NCBI GenBank assembly: GCA_032622095.1
Contig: CP136066.1
Span: 99,035,319 to 99,099,318 of the forward strand
Direction of reading: 5' to 3'
From: Siphonodentalium dalli
Lineage: Eukaryota > Mollusca > Scaphopoda > Gadilida > Siphonodentaliidae
Length of the DNA: 64,000 nt
Shown: positions 55,281-64,000 of the stretch, in pieces
How positions within the stretch are numbered: position 1 is the first letter of the stretch
How the letters are laid out: every line of letters begins with the position of its first letter
Notes under the pieces: model-generated
Seen by the model: the letters and a program-made list of their open reading frames with translations, nothing else
Databases searched by the model: none
What the model was told of the DNA's origin: nothing
Translations under genes and position numbers: made by a program

Positions 55281-55991
55281 CTGGAAACAATTTGTGACAG
55301 CAGATAGCTATGATGGCACAAGATCATGGTTCGATTACCAAGCACACTTTGAAATTTGTTCCAATATAAATGGATTGGAAATTGATTACATGGGCCTTTA
55401 TCTAGGCGCATCCCTGAGGTGATTGGCAGAATGAACACTCGGTGACCTACTCCCAGGACGAGAGGAAGACTACAAAGTTCTTGTTGGTCCGATAGAAGGC
55501 CGATTTGCTGCCAAAAAACCAGACTGACCAGATCGTACAATTGCGTGCACGGCGACAAAGGGCAGGGGAAAAGTTACCGACGTCTGACCAATGTGTTATA
55601 TCATACTGCAACACATGAATTGAGAGACACCTTGGCAAATGACCAATTCATTGGTGGGTTGTATGATCCAGATATACGGCTCATGGTACAACAAGCACGA
55701 CTGGGCTCTATTGGTGAGAGCATAAGACATGCAGTTGAATTAGAGGCTTTTGCCAAGTCTGAAAAATATAGGGCTAAACACTATGCTAGGGCAGTAAATG
55801 AAGCAGACCCAACACAAAGCAAAAATATAGAGTTTGAAGAACTCAAAAAGATAAGAGATGAACTGAAGCCCCAAACTGGTTCTAATGGGAAAACTCAAAA
55901 TAGCTCACAACCGTCCCAGACATCACAGTCCATCTCTGAGATGAAGGAGATAAAACAAATATTGACTGATGTGAAGAGGTGTAAAGCTTAG
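55281..55991 (+). pseudogene. Ty3/Gypsy-type gag relic
   Basis: The plus strand shows a Gypsy Gag capsid in three frame segments: YDGTRSWFDYQAHFEICSNI (from 55286), then LRARRQRAGEKLP (about 55530-55577), then LANDQFIGGLYDPDIRLMVQ and HAVELEAF (55545-55991). The order matches Gag of animal Ty3/Gypsy elements. At least two length changes and stops near 55420 and 55515 break it. The end is Lys-rich and carries no intact zinc knuckle. No intact LTR pair was found around it. Confidence 0.85.
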
Positions 55992-56006
55992 GGAGATTAA
56001 CAAAGA

Positions 56007-56410
56007 ATGACAAACTTGGAGAACCAAAACAAGGGGAAAAAGAGTAACACAAATGAGTCCTGGAGGGACTGTCATGACGATAGACAGTGGAGACATAATT
56101 ATAATGATAATCCTGATTATAACACAAACGAATACAAAGAACGCACCAGATGCAGAACTTCTCACAATCCACGCGACATGTGTCATAATGCCTATCGTGG
56201 TAGGGGAGACGAGCAGAACACAAGTGGACATCATCGTAAACCCAACGAGTTTGTTAGATACAGCTCGTCTGAAGCTGTATATATTTAGATTGCAATCTCT
56301 ATGGGCAGCCAGTGAGGTTTCTGGTTGGTACTGGAGTAACAGTTTCCATGCTCTCAAAGAAACTGTATGACTACTTATCGGAAGATAAACACCATATGTT
56401 ACATAAATGA
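56007..56410 (+). pseudogene. Nucleocapsid-like and aspartic protease relic
   Basis: 56007-56280 encodes a basic, Asn/Arg/His/Cys-containing stretch where a zinc-knuckle region is expected. About 56298-56400 then reads GQPVRFLVGTGVTVSMLSKK, the pattern of a retroelement protease whose active site is usually DTGA; here the catalytic Asp is Gly (GTGV), which would abolish activity. The frames differ between segments. The order gag, nucleocapsid, protease is that of Gypsy elements. Confidence 0.75.
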
Positions 56411-57500
56411 TGTAGCACACGACCTGATGATCACTGAGTCCAACGAAACGAATAAGGCATACCGAGTTGTATCATCTAACTCATCGGAAAGTCTGCCAGA
56501 GATAGTATCTTCTCGTCACTTGTCAGAGCACATCAACACAAATTCCCCAGACGGAATTGGAACTATTGAAACTGAGGATCACGAGCCCACTTATACCGCG
56601 ATAAGCAGCACGGATCAGGCACCAGCTATGGTAGAGAACACAGATATTGGCAGAATATGCCATATGTGACTCCTGGAAGGTCTGGAAATTCACAAATGCT
56701 CAGAAAGCTTAACGAACCTATTATGGGTCCATATGATTACATGGCAATACAGCAGTAGTTTCTGCTACCATAAACAATGGGGATGAGTTTCAAAGAGCTG
56801 AACCAAAACCACCCTATCCTGAAGTGAAACCAAATGCACAGGAGAAGTATATTCTGCCTGACACATTGGCAGACATACATGGTCAGAGAAATTCGACATG
56901 TAATGACGAAGGCCTTGGAGATATTACGGCATCTGTTCCTCATCATATTCCAAGAGATATGGCACAACCTAGAAACGGCGCCATGGTACCCCAAGGGGGT
57001 TCAAGGGCGATATATAGAATTAAAGAACATCGCAAGGTTAATGACAAGGTTTGATGATTTGATGGTTGTGACCAAGAAGGTTGTGACGCATTGAAACCCC
57101 AAATACTGTGGGAAGGTCCCCATAGGGCAAAGTCGTAGATGATGACTACCAGATAGGAGAGCCACAGACATACAGTTTATATGCTGTTTGTACAGTACTG
57201 TTGATGTAAAACAAATATTCTATTATATGATTAAAGGGAAGTGTCAGCCATGGGGGAACATCAAGTCCCTTGTGGCTGCGGGTTCATTCCAAACACGACC
57301 CCTTGGCTCAACTTGCAGGGTTGAGCCACGAATAGATGTGGTGAGATCGCGAGCTCACCTTAATGGCTGTGCCGTCTCGTGGGTAGTTCATGCCCATTGG
57401 TCGCTAAAAATCCTCTCTGTGTATCGAAAAAGAGTAGGCTATGCTACCGCATTGGAGAACATTTCTGCACCCAGATACAAACAAACATCGGTTACAGGGT
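56411..57500 (+). other. Region after the protease relic, no pol motifs
   Basis: Plus-strand frames at 56367-56669 and 56824-57094 may continue a decayed polyprotein, but no reverse transcriptase, RNase H or integrase motif is visible where they would be expected. Confidence 0.4.
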
Positions 57501-57519
57501 GCAGACGACCTACGGTATG

Positions 57520-57625
57520 TAAAGGAAGTCGTACCAACAACCCATTTGGGAAAAGTAACGGCGTGGTCACCGCTGCTGGTCATCCGTATAACGAGGACCC
57601 GGATAAGTAACGACGGACGCGATTT
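57520..57625. repeat. Junction segment matching two distant places inverted
   Basis: 57520-57570 (CCAACAACCCATTTGGGAAA onward) is the inverse of 54735-54790. 57570-57615 (CTGGTCATCCGTATAACGAG onward) is the inverse of 61570-61615. It joins the sequence found just inside each arm of the long inverted repeat. Confidence 0.65.
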
Positions 57626-57629
57626 CCGT

Positions 57630-58530
57630 GTGAAGAAATTGTCTCGGGCTGGTCAAGAAAAACGTTGAGTAAAGGTCTTTAAAATTAATCTACCTATGTT
57701 TTAGTGTGCGTAGTGTTTTGGCACAATATTAGTTTAAAGCTGTGGGGGCTAAATTGATATCAACGTGTCCACAATTTATGTATAAAGAGGAAAGTTGTTG
57801 CAAAACCCTAAAATTGACCCAAAAAATAATGATATCACGTGCAAATCTGAACAATTCATGACGTTGAGGTACCGCCGGGATCCCTGCCATTGAAATATAA
57901 GCAACACAACCACCACCAAGTAACCAGTTTCCAGCAATTCGAATAGTTAGCATTATCAACGAGTAACAAGGACCCGTTGTCATGTAACGTTGGACGCGCT
58001 TCAGAAATCACATTGATTAACCGCGGACGCGAATATTCCGACAAACAATTTATTTAGAAACATGAATGTTTTGAATGTATAAGGAATCACATGTTTATGT
58101 GTTTTACCATTATTTGTCGCTCTGTTAACCATCTGTTTCACAGCAAATTTTAAACAGACGAAACGTTGTCAGGAGACTTAGGTGCTTCCTCTCGCCATTA
58201 CTCTGTTTCTCTTTGCACAACTAAGAGTGTATATGAATGTTTGCTATCGAAAGGCACGTGGTTGGGTGGATTTAGGACCCTAGCGTCATATCCCTCGAGC
58301 TAATATGGGACCCTGATTCAAATTACACGTGTGTGGAGATCACTAACCCATGCCAGCAGGCATGTTGTGACACTGAAACAGTAAGTTTGTTGTTGAACAT
58401 TTCAGGCCTTATAAAATGTGTGCCGACATGAACTAATGCAAGTAATTTGCAGGATACCGACATATTTTTTCGCTACTAAACACAGGGTCGTGAATAAAAA
58501 AAAATTGTATTGACTATCAAGTCCAGAAAA
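57630..58530. other. Non-coding stretch without recognised features
   Basis: A weak second copy of the GGACCCG...TAACG...GGACGCG motif occurs at 57967-58030. Nothing else supported. Confidence 0.35.
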
Positions 58531-59930
58531 CAGAATGGCAGAGTATAAAGAATTCCCTTCATCGAACATAGACCCAACTGTTCAATCGGGTTATGCCATG
58601 ACACCCCGGATAGCAATATAGTTCATCCGGAGGAGGACCTGATACATAAACGCTACAATCCAGAGAAGTCGGGAATGGGCAGTAATAGTTCACAATCCGA
58701 CGACAGGTACACACCTCTCCCGGGGCAATATATTTTTTTTTATCAAATCTGGAAGTCAGTAGCGATGAGGAAAAATCACATGGTGACATCCAGTCAGCCA
58801 TCACCGGCAAAGATGTATTGGCTATCCCCTCAACTAGGACAAATGACTTGTCCATATATGCTCAGGAAAGAGTAAAATTTATTGCTGAAGTGCGAAAGAC
58901 CAGGGGTGATGAGAGGGGGTACGACAAAAAGATCCTTATATAAAACCCCGGAATGACTCACTGGATATGCACAGGGTCCCACTGCCATACTTCAGACCGA
59001 TTGTGAGTAATGATGATCATTACTCGGGACAGGCCTTTGCTAATTATGACCACGGCCAATACGCATCGGAAACCCAAACGACAAAATATGACTACAGCCA
59101 CTCAAATAATAATCACAGGGCCATTAACGATGACCGTCGCACGGCAAATGAAATGAATAATAAAGTGGCAGAGCTGGAATAACGATTTGGGTTGTTGGAG
59201 AGTTTAAGCAGAATAAACATACCAAGGGCTATACAATGCGGGTGACCATTATAGGGAAGGGTTCCCAGAGGGGGACCAAAGCCCACGAGAATAAGAGCCA
59301 CCAAACAGTAATTACCACGGTAGTGATGATAACCACCAATGGACAGGAGGACCATGCAGTCGACTTATCATGTGATGATAGTAACTACCATCACACCACG
59401 GCTAATCTGGACAGTCAATTGGCTGACCTCGAACATCGATTTGGGTAGTTTAAAGATTTAATGCAATTAAACAAACCAAGATCGAGCGATGGTGGCAATC
59501 ATAGGACCATTACTCACGAACTGATGCCAGGCCAAGATAATTATAATGCCAGGGACGATAACAGTCGCTTGACATGGGGGCAAGGAGGTCCACCAAGTGA
59601 CGATGACCGCCACTTGACGGGAAGTTCAAACTGTGAGACCGACCGAACCCATTAAGCCTATCACAAATGACGGTACTACAAGGGAGCTGGGGATACACAG
59701 AGGGGCAGCACATGCCACTCGAGTTGTCCAACAGCCAGTAACAGTACCGGATGTGACACCTCCCCACTACAGGCCACCTGAACCTGTCACTGGCCAATCA
59801 GTAACACAGGTTCAGTCCAAGGCAATACACATGGACACTCATGGGTACAGGCCACCTGAACCCGTCACTGGCCAGTCCGTGGCACAAGTTCAGTCCCAGG
59901 GAATACACATGAACATGAACTGATGCTTCG
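58531..59930 (+). pseudogene. Decayed retroelement frame with imperfect repeats (Gag N-terminal type)
   Basis: A start MAEYKEFPSSNID (58534) is soon broken by stops. Three imperfect units of about 230 nt follow (about 58985, 59240, 59490). Two carry a heptad-like motif: NNKVAELE near 59158 and DSQLADLEHRFG near 59415-59447. The end (59760-59923) has two copies of YRPPEPVTGQSV separated by QVQS. Coiled-coil N-terminal regions of this kind are known upstream of Gypsy capsids, so it may be the displaced front of the gag relic. Identity is uncertain. Confidence 0.4.
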
Positions 59931-60750
59931 TGCTTGCGGAGTCCACTCGAATCCACGAATGATATGTTGCATGTAGTACAACTGTGTGTGACTTCCTCGA
60001 TTCAAACCTTGCTGTGTCGATTTCTGATGTCCTTTGAACTAAATGTTTTGTTGTACCCTCTGCAAACATGTGGATAGCATTGTTTTAATGCTTCGTTGTG
60101 TATTTTGTGTATCCGTTGTGAACACGGATAGACTGGATAACATCACACCACACTTCTCACAGAGAACATTATGGTGGTGGCCATATCTGTGAGCCCTGAA
60201 TTCATCACTCGACGACATTGGTTTGTCTTTTATATGAGAAAGTGAATGTTGCCGTAATGATTGCAGGTTTATATATTTCTTTCCAAATTAGTGGCACTGC
60301 TGGTTTCCAGCACCACGCAGAAGGCGGGATCACTGGGGAAGCTAGGCTGTCGTCGACTTCCAGGAATTCGCCTTCAATAGGCACCAATATTTCTCCGTCT
60401 AAAAATGAAAAATAGAAATTTATAAATAACAAGACTGGCTATTGTTTATATATAGGGGGGGGGGTGCAAATGTAATTTTGTTTGCAAAAAAAAATCTGAT
60501 TATTAATTGGACATATCCTAAATATTTTACCTTTATTGTTTTTCAAACATGACCATATATGCCCATGACATATCATGTGAAGGTAAATATTTCTGAGAGA
60601 AAAAACGCGTCCGACGTTACAAATTTTCGCATCCAGTTACTTTCCCAGATAAAATTCAACGGGTCCTCGTTACTACCAAAGTTGCTGGAAACGCGAATAA
60701 AAGTCCATTTTACTTGCATCTATAGCAATCCTGAAATTTCTACGGTATGT
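59931..60750. other. Non-coding stretch, G-run at 60457-60466
   Basis: No exon or terminal repeat supported. Confidence 0.35.
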
Positions 60751-60913
60751 TATAAGGATTAACTGTCATGTGGACTGTTTTTATGGAGATGTAACGGTGA
60801 GGTAAGTGGACATAACTTGTGTAAAACCCGAAGGGTTTTACATACAAGTTATGACCACTTACCTCACCGTTACATCTCCATAAAAATAGTCCACATGACA
60901 GTTAATCCTTATA
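60751..60913. mobile_element. Hairpin MITE, about 80-bp arms
   Basis: TATAAGGATTAACTGTCATG at the left and its inverse ending at 60913, meeting at CCCGAAGGG. Arms are almost perfect; mismatches occur at GGACATAA / GACCA-type positions. TATA lies at both ends. Confidence 0.85.
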
Positions 60914-61624
60914 TTTATATACATTTAGCGAAAAAGCCACTTTTGTAAATTTATTTAAATCGAAAAGTGTATCGTGACAAGATCAGCCCAAAATACCCAA
61001 TAGCACCCTTGGCAAAAGTTAATAGGAACAATTTCTCTTCATATTGAAACCCGATGATGTATTAAGTCAGTCCTGCGCGAGTCCAAATGCGCCCAAAACA
61101 TTACGCGTTCGTCTTTCCAAACCTAATGACGCATCGATGGTGTTATTAGCTTGGTGTCATGAGGCGTTGCGCATTCACCGAGAAATAACTGCAACTAGCC
61201 ACGTGGGCGCCGACCAATCAGAATGCTGGATTTAGTGATGACAACACTTAGTGTGTAAATATATATATGTGAACGGTGCACACATCATCCGACACGACAA
61301 CATGTATTAGGGAGGAGGTTTCGTATTTCTGAATTTTCATTAGTTATTTGAACATATTTTCTTTGATAAATCGAAACCTCATAGTTTAGTGCCACAAATG
61401 ATGCTAAAATATATAATCCAGCAAGACATAACAAGTTATAATTGGAGAACTAACTATTGTTAACGATAACAATACAACAAAATCGTCTGCTGAAACCGAC
61501 AAGGTATTATAATAACGATATGTGTGTACCTACCTGAACTCATCGCTCGTGGAAAGCATGAGGGATTAGTCGCGTCCGTCGTTACTTATCCGGGTCCTCG
61601 TTACACGGATGACCAGCGTGAATA
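60914..61624. other. Non-coding stretch
   Basis: Only the 61570-61615 segment, shared with 57570-57615, is notable. Confidence 0.35.
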
Positions 61625-64000
61625 AGCACATGTTCGTCGATTGATATAAAGATTGCACACCCTCTGATACACATTTCGCAATGCTGCACCTTTGACACAA
61701 AACGTCTAAACGGTTGTTTTATGGTGTACGTGCAAGCGGAATGGTCATGTGAGTCAGATGATTTCGTTGGTAATGGCAACACACGTTACAAGTTACATGT
61801 ACTGTGGCTGAACCTGGTTATTAACAATCACTAAACCTCGAAATACGTATAATCTTATACAACTGTGAAGCTATATTATGCGAAGTAAACATATACAATG
61901 ATGTAATTTCTTCAACTCAAGTAACTATCAAACGCCTCAGCTTGATAAGGTATGTGTATAATGCATAAATGTGTATAGGAATATTCCGTGTTTGTCTCAT
62001 CTTTTAATGTATTGTATTGTTGGGCGATGGGTGCAATAGATACCTTTCGCATCCTCACGTTTACGAATACGAATACGGATAGCTATTCGTAGTCGTAAGT
62101 CTATCCGTGTGGGCAAAAAGTCCTTTCGCAAAACGATTACGCGTAAGATTTTTGACGAACACGTACGATCATTATTCCGTACCACTTTTACAACTCAAAG
62201 CGTGTGTTTGGTATACAGTCCCTTAATACTTCATTTATCGTCTCATTTGCAACAATGCGATAATCATGACCTGTTAATCTGTTAATATTGTCAATAATTC
62301 GACCAACATACGACCCGCGATTCTCATGATGATTGTGGCATGCAATACACTTATAAATGCCAGGTCATATGTGGTGGAAATTCAGTTCATTGTTAGCATG
62401 GGTGACCAGATAGACGTTATGCTGATAGGGAAGAGGGGTTCCTGAATTTGGACATCACATCAACCACGACGCCATCGTCCCAACCCCTTCAAGTCCGCGA
62501 TTTGATTTCAATGCGATTTCGGCGTCACCTCTTTGGATTTAGGATATCCGACATAAGGTTGATGCGCTTGCTGATGTGCATCACTTCAGATGTGGTACTA
62601 ACAAATCCGAACAAAGTCGACATGGTAGAAGCGATGTGCATCAAGTGTCATTTTTGTCAAATATTTGACAAACCGGCCAAATTTCGTTGAACAAAATGCT
62701 GAGAAATAACAGGTTTGGGCAATGTTATAATATAGTTGACTGTGGTTAGCATGCATTTTGAGCAATTTCTCGATTCTGATAATAGAAGCGGCATATATAA
62801 AAAAAATTGTTGTTGGAATCGGATGATATGGGGACATCTAATAGGATTGAGTACCTTTAAAATTCCCCATTTGTGCGTGTGTTTTAATTTAAAATAAATG
62901 CGAAAGAACACACTTGACAGACTGCTGACCTCTCGTGATGTTGGTGGGTGTGCAACATATTCTTTTAGTTACGGCTCAGGAGCAGAAATCACTACTTACC
63001 AGTTGAATCGGGATCATGGGTAGGTTCAGATTACTCAGACAGAAAGAGTACTTTAAAGGTTCACATCACTCAGGTTATATAGGGTAAGATTTTCTCATAT
63101 TATTAAGATATTATTAAGATATTATAGGTTAAGATATTATAGGTTCAGATAACTCATTTATACATGTAGGTTCATATTACTCAGACAGAAAGTGTACTTT
63201 ATATAACTTAGAACTCGGTTATGAATTACATGTAATTTTAAGATGCCCTGCATTACATACTCTACGAGGGAGAGAGATTTAAAACCCTACTTCTACCGAA
63301 AACCGAATATTATTAAATTGAATGAACTATTCAATTCGGGAAAGGAGAAGAGAACACAAAATCTTTCACTATTCATTTATAGTGTTATGCCATTCTTTAG
63401 GCTCTCCCGAGGCATTCTATAACTGGACACGTTAGGACACCACCATGGGTTGTTGAATTAAATAACTGTTGAATTTTACTATATATTGTATATCTGTATA
63501 TCTTGCACTTAATAATCACTCAAAACTGCTCATGCATCGCACACTATATACTGTATTTTTGGCGACTGGTTTCATAGTCCACCCCTCTTACTGTAAATAT
63601 TTGTGTCGCAGTCAGCGATGGCTATCCGTTGTGAATAGCGATCTTATTTCGCGGGAAGCTCGTGATTCACGACGACGAGTACAGTGATTGACAATCTAAA
63701 CAGCACACCGAGGTCGTAGCTCAATACAACTGGATGATTTACATGATATACATATACAGTCTCGAACGGAGTAAAGTGATATATTGCAGAAAATAAATTT
63801 CAGGTGTTATTTGAGCTTATTAGAAACCATGAAATCGTAACCGTTATTACGAATAGTAAAATACGAGAACGATTAGAAAGTACACACAAGTTGGTGACGT
63901 GGTACCCTATCCGTATTCGTAATCGTAAACGTGAGTTTTGCGAAAGGTCTCTAATAACGTAACCAAACAAATGCGACAGAAGATGATACAATCCGAAAAC
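61625..64000 (-). repeat. Right arm of the long inverted repeat, split
   Basis: Inverse of 54268-54720. It runs 61625-62038, is interrupted by the insertion 62039-63952, resumes at 63953 (with the duplicated AATA) and continues to the window edge, so the outer end of the arm is not seen. Confidence 0.8.
62039..63952. mobile_element. Inverted-repeat element inserted in the right arm
   Basis: The ends are ACCTTTCGCA...CTCACGTTTACGA-type inverted repeats (left from 62039, right ending 63952), about 45 bp, with further TACGAATACGGATAG words inside. AATA is duplicated at both sides (62035-62038, 63953-63956), and the left arm of the long inverted repeat supplies the empty site at 54312-54321. No transposase seen. 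It contains a partial end of the AGGTACTCAATCCGA MITE near 62850 and degenerate short repeats at 63020-63200. Confidence 0.8.

Noticed and set aside
55223-56420. Minus-strand frames of 111-165 codons
   Set aside because: They are antisense shadows of the plus-strand Gypsy gag and protease relic.

Overview
The window reads as nuclear DNA of an invertebrate animal, most likely a bivalve mollusc or another lophotrochozoan. It is AT-rich, has spliced genes with GT/AG junctions and AATAAA signals, and is filled with eukaryotic mobile elements. Several dispersed repeats (units opening TTAGCTCAACTT or TTTAGCTCACCTGAG, and segments full of GTCCGTCCGTC) look like repeats I associate with bivalve genomes. 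That taxonomic call is inference from memory.

Only a small part is host coding sequence. On the minus strand, 13182-13294 is a first coding exon matching the N-terminus of RCE1 (CAAX prenyl protease 2); its later exons were not found in the window. Just upstream on the same strand, 13853-14020 looks like the last coding exon of an unidentified gene. On the plus strand, three exons (25437-25808, 28531-28612, 36445-36629) join in frame into a 212-residue protein whose C-terminus matches male-enhanced antigen 1 (MEA1). The RCE1 intron and the two MEA1 introns are filled with transposons.

Layout. 1-13030: a 5'-truncated non-LTR reverse transcriptase (minus) split by a 10.6-kb insertion with TTAA target duplications. 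That insertion holds a tandem repeat array, a small inverted-repeat element, a complete young LTR retrotransposon without pol (5498-11976), and another inverted-repeat element with a possible THAP remnant. 13030-16085: the two minus-strand exons and repeats. 16089-25430: a TTAA MITE, nested inverted-repeat elements carrying a non-LTR 3' fragment, a second copy of the tandem array in the opposite orientation, and a decayed unidentified reading frame. 25430-37250: the MEA1-like gene; its introns hold TTAA and TA-target MITEs, hAT-like elements nested in one another, and a duplicated, decayed copy of exon 2. 37250-48720: MITEs, a tandem array split by a foldback-like element and an L1-like remnant, a 107-bp-arm hairpin and degenerate tandem repeats. 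48737-51508: a 28-bp minisatellite of about 99 units. 51558-54240: a MITE and a satellite of about 360 bp. 54268-64000: a long inverted repeat around a decayed Ty3/Gypsy gag-protease region, with one arm split by a 1.9-kb element.

No rRNA, tRNA or CRISPR was seen, and nothing suggests a bacterial operon. The most informative content is the order of nested insertions, several of them confirmed by target-site duplications, and the host exons hidden between them. All repeat counts and identities were made by eye.
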